Positions 26,605 through 35,034 of a stretch of 64,000 nucleotides of DNA are shown piece by piece. Each line of letters opens with the position of its first letter. Positions within the stretch are counted from its first letter, which is position 1. The notes beneath the pieces are model-generated. The model did no database searches. It was not told the origin of the DNA and was given only the letters and a program-made list of their open reading frames with translations. The DNA is from Methylophilus rhizosphaerae. GTDB lineage: Bacteria; Pseudomonadota; Gammaproteobacteria; Burkholderiales; Methylophilaceae. Made by a program: the position numbers and the translations under genes. The stretch is taken from contig NZ_FNFX01000001.1 in assembly GCF_900100975.1 (NCBI RefSeq), positions 189,820-253,819 on the forward strand. Direction: 5' to 3'.

Positions 26605-27369
26605 TTAAAAACGCACATCTACTTTGCCATTGGCCTGGGCAATTCCCTTGACCAGCTGGCCACTGCTGACTTTCACATCCACCACCTGACCGACATTCGC
26701 GGTCTGCATGGCGGTGCCATCTGCCGTGATGACAAACCCCTCACCCCGGCTGCTTAATTGTACGGTCTGTCCCTGCATCACCACCGGCATCGACTTGAGC
26801 AGGTCCGGCCTCAGCACAGTGCCCAATGGCATATTCAACAAAGTCTTTTTGCCTTCCAGCATGGACAGGTCAGTGATAATACCAGCCGGTAACTTGGTCA
26901 AGTCGCCGGTCTGCATGACGACGTCAGAAGACTGCAACGGAGAGCCCTGGCTCAGTGGCAAGGCAGTTACTGCATAATCGCCCCATACCTGCACATCGGT
27001 CTGTACGTACAGGGTCCATGGCTTGGTCGCAGATTGCACACAACGCACGCCGACATGGGTTTTACCCCACAGGCGCGCACCTTGCACCGTAAATCCTTCC
27101 ATCAGGTCGCATTCCGCAATACGGATACGGCTATCCAGGGGCTGGATTTCGATATTGACTTTGCCGGGGTAGCCCTGGGTCTGGCTTTGCACATATTGCA
27201 TCACCGTCTGGTATACCCGCGTATGGATATCGCTGGCAGGCACCATGGGCTGCTGGTTAGCCATCACAGGATTCGCCGGAACACGATCTGCTGCCTGCAC
27301 AGGGCAGCACAGAAACCAGGCCAGGCCTGGAATCGCTGCAGCAAGAAATATGTCTGGACGAAGTTTCAT
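26605..27369 (-). CDS. flgA: Flagellar P-ring assembly chaperone FlgA
   Basis: Periplasmic chaperone for FlgI polymerisation. Starting at ATG 27369 the protein has 254 residues with a cleavable signal peptide (MKLRPDIFLAAAIPGLAWFLCCPVQA). The FlgA SAF-like beta domain follows, ending in VVDVKVSSGQLVKGIAQANGKVDVRF. The frame is open further upstream (in-frame ATGs at 27378, 27393 and 27396, and an outer start at 27474), none with a clear ribosome site; 27369 gives the best signal peptide. It is divergent from flgB, as in most proteobacteria. Confidence 0.88.
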   Translation of the reverse strand: MKLRPDIFLAAAIPGLAWFLCCPVQAADRVPANPVMANQQPMVPASDIHTRVYQTVMQYVQSQTQGYPGKVNIEIQPLDSRIRIAECDLMEGFTVQGARLWGKTHVGVRCVQSATKPWTLYVQTDVQVWGDYAVTALPLSQGSPLQSSDVVMQTGDLTKLPAGIITDLSMLEGKKTLLNMPLGTVLRPDLLKSMPVVMQGQTVQLSSRGEGFVITADGTAMQTANVGQVVDVKVSSGQLVKGIAQANGKVDVRF

Positions 27370-27608
27370 GGAGGCCATTGTACGCAAAAGCATCATCAGC
27401 AATTGATGAAATAAAGGCCATTTACCCCGCTTAATTGAAAAATCATTCTCGTCACCGCGGCGTAGACTAGGCACAGCTAGAAAAAGTCATGTGCGCGAGT
27501 TGACCCGTTTGCTGATGCCAGTCTGCTTATCCGGGTTAACGGTTGCCGATGACAAAACTTTAAAAGAATACCGAGACTTTTCGGGTAACCCCGGGAAAGG
27601 AAAAGACG

Positions 27609-28040
27609 ATGATGAACAAACTGGATGCTGCGCTGAATTTTCACCAGACAGCCCTGCGTGTACGCAATCAGCGTCAGGAGCTGCTGGCTTCCAATATTGC
27701 CAACGCGGATACACCACAATACAAGGCACGCGACATTGATTTCAAATCCGTCATGCAGACAGCTCTGCAATCAGGGCCGGAGGCAAGCTCTGCACAGACA
27801 GCAGCCAGCCAGCTGCAGCAAACCAATAGCGCACACCTGGGTGGCAGCGCGGGCAGTGGTTACGCCAGCAATAGCGATGTGCTGTTCCGCTCAGTCGTGC
27901 AAGGCTCTGTGGATGGCAATACGGTCGACATGGACGTGGAACGTAATGCTTATGTGGACAATGGGATCCGCTACGAAGCCAGCCTCACCATGATGACCGG
28001 CCAGATCAAAAAAATGCTGTCAGCCATTACTGGCCAGTAA
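27609..28040 (+). CDS. flgB: Flagellar proximal rod protein FlgB
   Basis: A 143-residue rod subunit with the N-terminal helix and loop typical of flagellar axial proteins (LRVRNQRQELLASNIANADTPQYKARDIDF) and a C-terminal coiled helix. It assembles in the proximal rod between the MS ring and FlgF. An AAAGGA ribosome site precedes the ATG; a second ATG follows directly at 27612. The roughly 130 bp between flgA and flgB must hold the class-2 promoter of the flgB-J operon, but I see neither a good sigma-28 nor a sigma-54 site in it. Confidence 0.95.
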   Translation: MMNKLDAALNFHQTALRVRNQRQELLASNIANADTPQYKARDIDFKSVMQTALQSGPEASSAQTAASQLQQTNSAHLGGSAGSGYASNSDVLFRSVVQGSVDGNTVDMDVERNAYVDNGIRYEASLTMMTGQIKKMLSAITGQ

Positions 28041-28056
28041 GTAAGGGAGCAACGTT

Positions 28057-28461
28057 ATGTCTTTATTTAATGTGTTCAAGATTTCCGGCTCCGCCATGAG
28101 CGCACAATCCATGCGCCTGAATACGGTCGCCAGCAACCTGGCCAACGCCGACAGCGTAGTCAGCTCGGATGGCAAGCCCTACCAGTCCAAACAGGTGGTC
28201 TTCAAGGCCATCCAGGATGCTGCCAGCAATACCAGCACGGTACAGGTAGATCGCGTCATCGAAGATACCAAGCCGGGCAAAATGGTGTTTGACCCCAAAC
28301 ACCCCATGGCCAACAGCGATGGTTATGTCACCATGCCCAACGTCAACGTGACGGAAGAAATGGTCAATATGATCTCGGCCTCGCGCGCTTACCAGAACAA
28401 CGTGGAAACCATGAATTCTGCCAAAACCATGTTGCTCAAAACCCTCAATATCGGTCAATAA
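28057..28461 (+). CDS. flgC: Flagellar proximal rod protein FlgC
   Basis: A 134-residue rod protein with the axial N-terminal motif MSAQSMRLNTVASNLANADS and the C-terminal NVNVTEEMVNMISASRAYQNNVETMNSAKTM helix. It stacks with FlgB in the proximal rod. It begins 16 bp after flgB with an AAGGGAG-like ribosome site. Confidence 0.96.
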   Translation: MSLFNVFKISGSAMSAQSMRLNTVASNLANADSVVSSDGKPYQSKQVVFKAIQDAASNTSTVQVDRVIEDTKPGKMVFDPKHPMANSDGYVTMPNVNVTEEMVNMISASRAYQNNVETMNSAKTMLLKTLNIGQ

Positions 28462-28497
28462 CCCTAGATTCAATAATCTTAGATAAGGACGCTTAAC

Positions 28498-29172
28498 ATG
28501 ACAACCGTGAATACGAACAACCAGGTATCGCAAGACGTCCTGGATATGGTGAACACACGTAAAAACTCGGAGAAAAACAGTGTGGATGAAGCACAGGACC
28601 GTTTCATGACCTTGCTGGTCACGCAAATGCAAAACCAGGATCCACTGAACCCGATGGACAACGCACAGGTGACCAGCCAGATGGCCCAACTGAGTACGGT
28701 GACCGGCATCAACAAACTCAACGACACCATGAGCAGCATCATCAACAGCGTACAAGTGGGCCAGGCTTACCAGGCCACCAGCATGATAGGCCATGCAGTA
28801 CTGGTACCAGGCAATGCCCTCAGCCATAATGAAGAGGGTGGCTATTTCGGGGTGGATGTGCCGAATGGAGCAGACAGCCTCACCGTCAATATCAAGAATG
28901 GTGCCGGCCAGACCATACGTACGCTGACCTTTGGCCAGCAGGAAGTCGGCGTCAATGCGCTGTCCTGGGATGGCAAAATGGACGATGGTACCGTCGCACC
29001 GAGTGGCAACTACACTTACGAAATCAGCGCCAAACTGGGGGACAGCACCACCACCAGCACGGCCCTCAGCCTGGCACAGGTACAAAGTGTCTCTAACAAA
29101 AATGGCAGCATCAAGCTTAACTTGAGTAATAACACCGACATCGCAGTATCTGATGTGATGGAAATTTTCTAA
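28498..29172 (+). CDS. flgD: Flagellar hook-capping protein FlgD
   Basis: The 224-residue scaffold caps the growing hook and is discarded when FlgK is added. The conserved N-terminus contains DRFMTLLVTQMQNQDPLNPMDNAQVTSQMAQLSTVTGI. The C-terminal half has the tudor and Fn3-like FlgD domains (LSWDGKMDDGTVAPSGNYTYEI). Position between flgC and flgE is canonical. Confidence 0.96.
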   Translation: MTTVNTNNQVSQDVLDMVNTRKNSEKNSVDEAQDRFMTLLVTQMQNQDPLNPMDNAQVTSQMAQLSTVTGINKLNDTMSSIINSVQVGQAYQATSMIGHAVLVPGNALSHNEEGGYFGVDVPNGADSLTVNIKNGAGQTIRTLTFGQQEVGVNALSWDGKMDDGTVAPSGNYTYEISAKLGDSTTTSTALSLAQVQSVSNKNGSIKLNLSNNTDIAVSDVMEIF

Positions 29173-29210
29173 TTCATTGACAGCATTCAGTCTTTCCAGG
29201 AGAGAGCATT

Positions 29211-30422
29211 ATGGGTTTTCAACAAGGCTTAAGCGGTTTAAATACAGCATCCAAATCACTGGACGTGATTGGTAACAACGTCTCGAACGCCAACACGGTC
29301 GGCTTCAAGCAATCACGCGCAGAATTTGCCGACGTGTTTGCCGCTTCACTGATCGGCAGCGGCGCACCGCAAATCGGCATCGGGACCAAAATCGCCAACA
29401 TTGCCCAGCAATTTACGCAAGGCAACATCACCTCTACCGACAATACACTGGATATTGCCATTAACGGTTCTGGCTTCTTCCGCCTGAGTAACAACGGCGC
29501 CATCACCTATACGCGTAACGGCCAGTTCGAGATGGATAAAAACGGTTATATCATCACCAGTGACGGCAAACGCCTGATGGGCAATAGTGCAGACAATATC
29601 AATGGTTCCACACCAGTGGAAATCCAGATTGATACCAGTGACCTGCAACCTGTTCCATCCACCAAAATTACCGGCCAGTACAACCTGAACGCCGAAGCCG
29701 ATGCGATTGACCAGACCGTCACCCCGTTTGACCCCTCTGACCCGACAAGTTATACCAATTCCACCGCGATTACCGTGTATGACTCACTGGGAAATTCCCA
29801 TACCGTACAAAACTATTTTGTAAAAACCGCTGACAATAGCTGGAACGTGTATACCACAGCAGATGGTGCCGATATTACGCCCAGCCCTACGCCGGTCATG
29901 CAATTTACCACCACGGCAGCATACGATACTGCCAACTCTACCGTAGGCAGCGTCACATTTACGCCTACGGGAGCCAATCCGATCACCCTGGCACAGGATT
30001 ACACCAAATCCACCCAGTATGGCTCTGTTTTCAGTATCAACAAACAGACTCAGGATGGCTATACATCAGGCAGGATTGCCAGCTTCTCCATCGGGTCTGA
30101 TGGTGTGATCCTGGGTCGCTATACCAATAATGAAACCAAGCAGCTTGGCCGTGTCATGCTGGCCAACTTTGCGAACCCGAACGGACTGGTCTCGCTGGGG
30201 GGGAACCAGTGGGCGGCCACCAATGCATCCGGTGACGAATTGCTAGGCGCACCGGGCAGCAGCACCATGGGTTTGTTGCAATCCTCGGCCCTGGAAGACT
30301 CCAACGTCGACCTGACTGCTGAACTGGTCAACATGATTACCGCACAACGTGTCTACCAGGCCAATGCGCAAACCATCAAGACCCAGGATCAGGTATTACA
30401 GACATTGGTCAACCTGAGATAA
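29211..30422 (+). CDS. flgE: Flagellar hook protein FlgE
   Basis: The 403-residue hook subunit begins with the axial motif GLSGLNTASKSLDVIGNNVSNANTVGFKQSRAEF and ends with the DVNLTAEL-type C-terminal helix (LEDSNVDLTAELVNMITAQRVYQANAQTIKTQDQVLQTLVNLR). Length equals Salmonella FlgE. The central beta-rich domain builds the hook surface. A GGAGAG ribosome site precedes the ATG. Confidence 0.97.
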   Translation: MGFQQGLSGLNTASKSLDVIGNNVSNANTVGFKQSRAEFADVFAASLIGSGAPQIGIGTKIANIAQQFTQGNITSTDNTLDIAINGSGFFRLSNNGAITYTRNGQFEMDKNGYIITSDGKRLMGNSADNINGSTPVEIQIDTSDLQPVPSTKITGQYNLNAEADAIDQTVTPFDPSDPTSYTNSTAITVYDSLGNSHTVQNYFVKTADNSWNVYTTADGADITPSPTPVMQFTTTAAYDTANSTVGSVTFTPTGANPITLAQDYTKSTQYGSVFSINKQTQDGYTSGRIASFSIGSDGVILGRYTNNETKQLGRVMLANFANPNGLVSLGGNQWAATNASGDELLGAPGSSTMGLLQSSALEDSNVDLTAELVNMITAQRVYQANAQTIKTQDQVLQTLVNLR

Positions 30423-30468
30423 GTAGCACGCTGACTTGAAGAGATGACTGAATGACTGAGGAGCTGGT

Positions 30469-31212
30469 ATGGATCGCTTAATTTACACGGCAATGACAGG
30501 CGCCAAACATATCCTGGAACAGCAGGCCACGACTGCACATAACCTGGCGAATGCGACCACGACCGGCTTCAAGGCACAGATAGACAGTTTCAGGGCAGTG
30601 CCTGTCCTGGGCGATGGCATGCCGACGCGTGCTTTCGTGGTCGATGCCACGGTCGGTACCGATTACAAATCCGGTACGCTCCAGCAAACCGGGCGCGACC
30701 TGGATATCGCGGTACAGGGAGAAGGCTGGATTGCAGTCCAGCGTACCGATGGCTCTGAAGGCTATACCCGCAACGGTGACCTGAAAATCAACGAAAACGG
30801 CCAGCTGCAAACCGCCACCGGCCTGAATATCATGGGTGACGGCGGGCCTATCAGCATTCCACCGGACTCGACCATCACCATAGCTAAAGATGGCACGATT
30901 TCCACGGTCAGCAAACTGGCAACGCCCAGCCAGACCACCATTATCGGCAGGATCAAGCTGGTCAACCCGCCTGCTGCCTCGTTAAAACGCGCAGATGACG
31001 GCGTATTTGTCACCAGCAACGGCCAGGCAGCCCCGTTAGACCCTAATGTCACCGTGGCCAGTGGCACGCTGGAAAGCAGCAATGTCAACGTGGTGGAGAC
31101 CATGGTCAACATGATCAGCCTGGCACGCCAGTTCGAGATGCAAATGAAGATGCTGGAAAATGCGCAAAATAACGCTGGAAAAGCCGATCAACTCTTCAGT
31201 ATGAATGGCTAA
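30469..31212 (+). CDS. flgF: Flagellar proximal rod protein FlgF
   Basis: The 247-residue rod protein starts MDRLIYTAMTGAKHILEQQATTAHNLANATTTGFKAQID and ends in the axial helix SSNVNVVETMVNMISLARQFEMQMKMLENAQ. It forms the section between FlgB/FlgC and the distal FlgG rod. It lies between flgE and flgG as usual and has typical length. Confidence 0.96.
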   Translation: MDRLIYTAMTGAKHILEQQATTAHNLANATTTGFKAQIDSFRAVPVLGDGMPTRAFVVDATVGTDYKSGTLQQTGRDLDIAVQGEGWIAVQRTDGSEGYTRNGDLKINENGQLQTATGLNIMGDGGPISIPPDSTITIAKDGTISTVSKLATPSQTTIIGRIKLVNPPAASLKRADDGVFVTSNGQAAPLDPNVTVASGTLESSNVNVVETMVNMISLARQFEMQMKMLENAQNNAGKADQLFSMNG

Positions 31213-31266
31213 GGCCTGCATTACTATTTAAGGCATGAACAGGGGGATCCCCCCAAGGAGTAGACG

Positions 31267-32049
31267 ATGATACGCTCATTATGGATTTCAAAAACCGGCC
31301 TCGATGCGCAGCAAACGCAAATGGACGTGATTTCGCATAACCTGGCCAACGTCAGTACCAGTGGTTTCAAGAAATCGCGGGCCGTATTTGAGGACCTGCT
31401 CTACCAGAATATCCGCCAGCCAGGCGCGCAATCTTCCCAGCAAACGCAGCTGCCAAGCGGCCTGCAACTGGGCACAGGTGTGCGCCCGGTCGCTACCGAG
31501 CGCCTGTTTACCCAGGGTAACCTGCAGCAAACCGACAACAGCAAGGACGTGGCCATCCAGGGTAACGGTTTTTTCCAGATCATGATGCCGGATGGCAGCA
31601 CTGCCTATACGCGTGACGGTTCTTTCCAGATGGATAACCAGGGTCAGCTGGTCACTTCCAGCGGCTTCCCGCTGCAACCGACCATTACCATTCCACAAAA
31701 TGCACAGAGCCTGACCATAGGCCGTGACGGCGTGGTCTCCATTACCACGGCGGATTCAACCGCCAGTACGCAGATTGGCCAGATCCAGCTTGCCACCTTT
31801 ATCAACCCGGCCGGCCTGGAATCCAAAGGCGAAAACCTGTATGTGGAAACCACGGCTTCCGGCAACCCGAATACCAACACGCCTGGCCTGAACGGCGCAG
31901 GCTTGCTGCAACAGAACTACCTGGAAACTTCCAACGTAAACGTGGTCGAGGAACTGGTCAGCATGATCCAGACCCAGCGTGCCTATGAAATCAACAGCAA
32001 GGCCATTACCACGTCGGACCAGATGTTGCAGAAACTGACCCAGATGTAA
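31267..32049 (+). CDS. flgG: Flagellar distal rod protein FlgG
   Basis: The 260-residue distal rod subunit has the signature [44 protein letters not shown] and a C-terminal [28 protein letters not shown] helix. Length is exactly that of Salmonella FlgG, whose rod length is set by the periplasm. A CAAGGAG ribosome site precedes the start. Confidence 0.97.
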   Translation: MIRSLWISKTGLDAQQTQMDVISHNLANVSTSGFKKSRAVFEDLLYQNIRQPGAQSSQQTQLPSGLQLGTGVRPVATERLFTQGNLQQTDNSKDVAIQGNGFFQIMMPDGSTAYTRDGSFQMDNQGQLVTSSGFPLQPTITIPQNAQSLTIGRDGVVSITTADSTASTQIGQIQLATFINPAGLESKGENLYVETTASGNPNTNTPGLNGAGLLQQNYLETSNVNVVEELVSMIQTQRAYEINSKAITTSDQMLQKLTQM

Positions 32050-32071
32050 TGTTTGTTTGAAGGCAGGCACC

Positions 32072-32740
32072 ATGATGCATAAATCCATTTTCAGCTTGTT
32101 ACTCTGTCTGGCACTTTCCCAGTTACTGGGCGGGTGCGCCGTTACGCCTTCCACCATCGTACAGACACCGCCCACCCCGCGTGTGGCGATGGCGCAACCG
32201 AATACCCGGACCGAAGGGGCCATTTTCAATACTGGTGGCTATCGTCCGCTGTTCGAAGACCGTCGGCCACGTTATGTCGGTGATATTGTGACCGTGCGCA
32301 TTGCCGAAAACACTAGCGCCAATAAAGCTTCCGATAATGCCCAGGGCAAAGATGGTTCAGTCGCCGCCTCTGTGACTGGCCTGTTTGGCCATAACGTACC
32401 GAAATCAGCGTTTGGCGCCAACTCTGCGATTTCATTCAAGGACAAAGGCAGTGCCGATGCCAGCAATGCTTTCAGTGGCGATGTCACTGCCACCGTCGTA
32501 GACGTGTTGCCAAATGGCTATCTGGTCATCAGCGGCGAGAAGCAGATTGGCTTTGATAAAGGCACCGAATATGTCAGGTTCTCCGGCGTGGTGAACCCTG
32601 ACATGATTATGCTGGGCAACATAGTGCCTTCAACCAAAGTGGCGGATACCCGGGTCGAGTATCGCTCCAGCAGCAAAATTGATGCTGCCGAAGCGTTCTC
32701 CATCTTCTCCCGCTTCTTCCTCAGCATGATCCCGTTATAG
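32072..32740 (+). CDS. flgH: Flagellar L-ring lipoprotein FlgH
   Basis: Outer-membrane L-ring subunit. A lipoprotein signal with lipobox LLGGC lies within the first 25 residues, and the mature part has the conserved RPLFEDRRPRYVGDIVTVRIAENTSANK string. I start at ATG 32072, 8 bp after AAGG, rather than the TTG at 32057; the adjacent ATG 32075 is equally possible. 222 residues is normal. The presence of L- and P-ring genes proves a Gram-negative flagellum. Confidence 0.95.
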   Translation: MMHKSIFSLLLCLALSQLLGGCAVTPSTIVQTPPTPRVAMAQPNTRTEGAIFNTGGYRPLFEDRRPRYVGDIVTVRIAENTSANKASDNAQGKDGSVAASVTGLFGHNVPKSAFGANSAISFKDKGSADASNAFSGDVTATVVDVLPNGYLVISGEKQIGFDKGTEYVRFSGVVNPDMIMLGNIVPSTKVADTRVEYRSSSKIDAAEAFSIFSRFFLSMIPL

Positions 32741-32751
32741 GAGCGCTGACC

Positions 32752-33861
32752 ATGTCACGCCTGTTTAAACTGTTTACTACCGTTTTAATCGCCAGCCTGG
32801 GGTTGAGTGCACCGCTCGCCCATGCGGAACGTATCAAGGATATCAGCAATATTCAGGGGGTCCGTGCCAACCAGCTGATCGGTTATGGCCTGGTGGTGGG
32901 CCTGGATGGTACCGGTGACATGACCACACAAACGCCGTTCACCGTGCAGAGTATTACCAGCATGATGAACCAGATGGGCATGACTTTACCTGCCGGCACC
33001 AACCTGCAACTGAAAAACGTGGCCGCCGTGATGGTCACCAGTTCACTGCCTGCTTTTGCCCAGACCGGGCAAACACTGGATGTGACTGTCTCCTCCATGG
33101 GTAACGCCAAGAGCCTGCGCGGCGGCACCTTGCTGATGACGCCGCTCAAAGGCGCAGATGGCCAGATCTACGCCATGGCCCAGGGCAACCTGGTGGTCGG
33201 TGGCGTGGGTGCTTCCGCCAATGGCAGCCAGACCCAGATTAACCATTTAAGTGTAGGCCGCATTTCAGAAGGGGCCACGGTTGAACGCGCCCTGCCCAAT
33301 ACCCTGCTCGACCAGAACATTGTGCGCCTGGAATTGAAGGACAGCGATTTTTCCACTGCCAACAATGTGGTAGAGGCCATTAACAAGAAATTCGGCCCGC
33401 AGACCGCCCAGGCGGAAAGTGGCCGCGTGATCCAGGTACGCCCACCGGAAACCATGAGCCGCGTCTCTTTCCTGGCCAACCTGGAAACCATTAACGTATC
33501 GCTGGCAGCCACCCAGGCCAGGATTATCCTCAATGCACGTACTGGCTCCGTGGTCATGAATAAAGCCGTTACCCTGGACAGCTGCGCCGTGTCACACGGT
33601 AACCTGTCCGTGGTGATCAACACCTCACCGGTGATCAGCCAGCCTGGCCCGTTCTCCAACGGCCAGACCGTGTCTACCGCCGTGTCGGAAATCAATATCA
33701 ACAAAGAGCCTGGCAAAGTGCTCAAGCTGAACAATGGTGCCAACCTGTCTGATGTGGTCAAGGCCCTGAATGCAATTGGCACTTCCCCACAGGACCTGCT
33801 GGCGATTCTGCAGGCAATGAAAGCCGCCGGCGCCCTCAACGCCGAGCTTGAGGTCATTTAA
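32752..33861 (+). CDS. flgI: Flagellar P-ring protein FlgI
   Basis: The 369-residue periplasmic ring protein has a cleavable signal peptide (up to LAHA, about residue 25) followed by the family signature RIKDISNIQGVRANQLIGYGLVVGLDGTGD. The C-terminus has LSDVVKALNAIGTSPQDLLAILQAMKAAGAL. It polymerises around the rod with help from FlgA. It starts 11 bp after flgH. Confidence 0.97.
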   Translation: MSRLFKLFTTVLIASLGLSAPLAHAERIKDISNIQGVRANQLIGYGLVVGLDGTGDMTTQTPFTVQSITSMMNQMGMTLPAGTNLQLKNVAAVMVTSSLPAFAQTGQTLDVTVSSMGNAKSLRGGTLLMTPLKGADGQIYAMAQGNLVVGGVGASANGSQTQINHLSVGRISEGATVERALPNTLLDQNIVRLELKDSDFSTANNVVEAINKKFGPQTAQAESGRVIQVRPPETMSRVSFLANLETINVSLAATQARIILNARTGSVVMNKAVTLDSCAVSHGNLSVVINTSPVISQPGPFSNGQTVSTAVSEININKEPGKVLKLNNGANLSDVVKALNAIGTSPQDLLAILQAMKAAGALNAELEVI

Positions 33862-33872
33862 GCGAGACGGCC

Positions 33873-34934
33873 ATGCAAGCGCGTGTCGATACCAATAGCC
33901 TGGCGATTGATGGCAATGCACTGAACAGCCTGAAAAACGCCAAAAGCGACTCCCCGGAAGCCATCCGAGAAGTTGCCCGCCAGTTCGAGGGTATCCTCAT
34001 GAACATGATGCTAAAAAGCATGCGCGACACCGTGCCGCAGGATGGCATCACCGATAACGAGCAAAGCAAGATGTTCATGGGCATGCTGGACCAGCAGCTC
34101 ACCAGCCAGCTCAGCCAGAAAGGCATGGGACTGACCGATGTACTGGTCAGGCAGCTCAGCAAATTTAGCCACAAGCCAGCAGAAGAAACCGGCAAGGCAA
34201 AAACGCAAGAGCATGACAGCAAACACAACCTGGTGAATGGCTTGTCCTCCAGCAATGCCACTCCGGGCAAAGCAGTCCTCATGCAGGCAGCACAGAAAAT
34301 CCGTGACGCCTACCAGCAATGGGAAGCCACGTCCCCGGATACAACCGGAACAGACAATGATGCAACCGGCGCGGGCGGCATTCCCGAATTGCCGCCGCTT
34401 CTGGAAGAAGCCAGGGAAAACGTACAAAACTTCACCTTGCCGCAAGCGCCGCTGGCCAATGCGGTACGCACCGTCGCCGGTAAAACGCAACAGTTTATCC
34501 AGCAGATGCTGCCGCATGCGCAGGCAGCCAGCAATGATTCCGGTATTCCTGCCCAATTCATGCTCGGCCAGGCCGCGCTGGAAAGCGGCTGGGGCAAACA
34601 TGAAATCAAAACGGCAGGCGGCGTCAACAGCCATAACCTGTTTGGTATCAAGGCAGATGCAAACTGGAAAGGCAAAGTGGTCAACAGCACCACCACGGAA
34701 TATGTCAATGGCGCTAGGGAAACCCGCGTGGAAAAATTCCGCGCCTATGACAGTTACAGTGATGCCTTCAAGGATTACGCCAAACTGATTTCACAAAACC
34801 CGCGTTACCAGCAGGCCATGAACAGTACGCATGACGCCAGTGCCTACGCCCATGCACTTCAACGGGCCGGCTACGCAACCGACCCGCAATATGGCAAAAA
34901 ACTGACCCAGGTGATTAAACACTTGCAAGGTTGA
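33873..34934 (+). CDS. flgJ: Bifunctional rod cap / peptidoglycan hydrolase FlgJ
   Basis: The 353-residue protein has the N-terminal rod-cap domain (EVARQFEGILMNMMLKSMRDTVP, MFMGMLDQQLTSQLSQKGMGL). A low-complexity linker spans about 115-195, and a C-terminal beta-N-acetylglucosaminidase domain (about 205-350) has FMLGQAALESGWGKHEI with the catalytic Glu and HNLFGIKAD. It caps the growing rod and opens the cell wall for it. The two-domain form is typical of beta- and gammaproteobacteria. It ends the flgB-J transcript; a separate sigma-28 promoter follows. Confidence 0.95.
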   Translation: MQARVDTNSLAIDGNALNSLKNAKSDSPEAIREVARQFEGILMNMMLKSMRDTVPQDGITDNEQSKMFMGMLDQQLTSQLSQKGMGLTDVLVRQLSKFSHKPAEETGKAKTQEHDSKHNLVNGLSSSNATPGKAVLMQAAQKIRDAYQQWEATSPDTTGTDNDATGAGGIPELPPLLEEARENVQNFTLPQAPLANAVRTVAGKTQQFIQQMLPHAQAASNDSGIPAQFMLGQAALESGWGKHEIKTAGGVNSHNLFGIKADANWKGKVVNSTTTEYVNGARETRVEKFRAYDSYSDAFKDYAKLISQNPRYQQAMNSTHDASAYAHALQRAGYATDPQYGKKLTQVIKHLQG

Positions 34935-34937
34935 GAT

Positions 34938-34964
34938 TAAAGAATTTGAAAAAACTGCCGATAG
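34938..34964 (+). promoter_or_regulatory. Sigma-28 (FliA) type promoter for flgK-flgL
   Basis: TAAAGAAT, an 11-bp spacer, then GCCGATAG. Against TAAAGTTT-N11-GCCGATAA this is 6 of 8 and 7 of 8 with exact spacing. It lies 70 bp before the flgK ATG, in the 100-bp gap after flgJ, so the junction genes are late genes separate from the hook-basal-body operon. Confidence 0.82.
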
Positions 34965-35034
34965 GCAAATTAATTGTAACTTTACAAACGTGTCTGTCGC
35001 TCTGCAGGGCGAAGGCACCTGAGGTCATCCAGCT

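Noticed and set aside
27475-27608. Sigma-54 or sigma-28 promoter before flgB (a GCCGATGA string is present at 27545)
   Set aside because: No TAAAG element lies 11 bp upstream and no GG-N10-GC core with flanking consensus was found; flgB is probably under a sigma-70/activator promoter that I cannot place.
28063-29085. 340-codon minus-strand open frame opposite flgC and flgD
   Set aside because: It lies fully antisense to two clear flagellar genes, has no family-like sequence, and is rich in His/Val/Gly as expected for a shadow of G+C-biased coding DNA.
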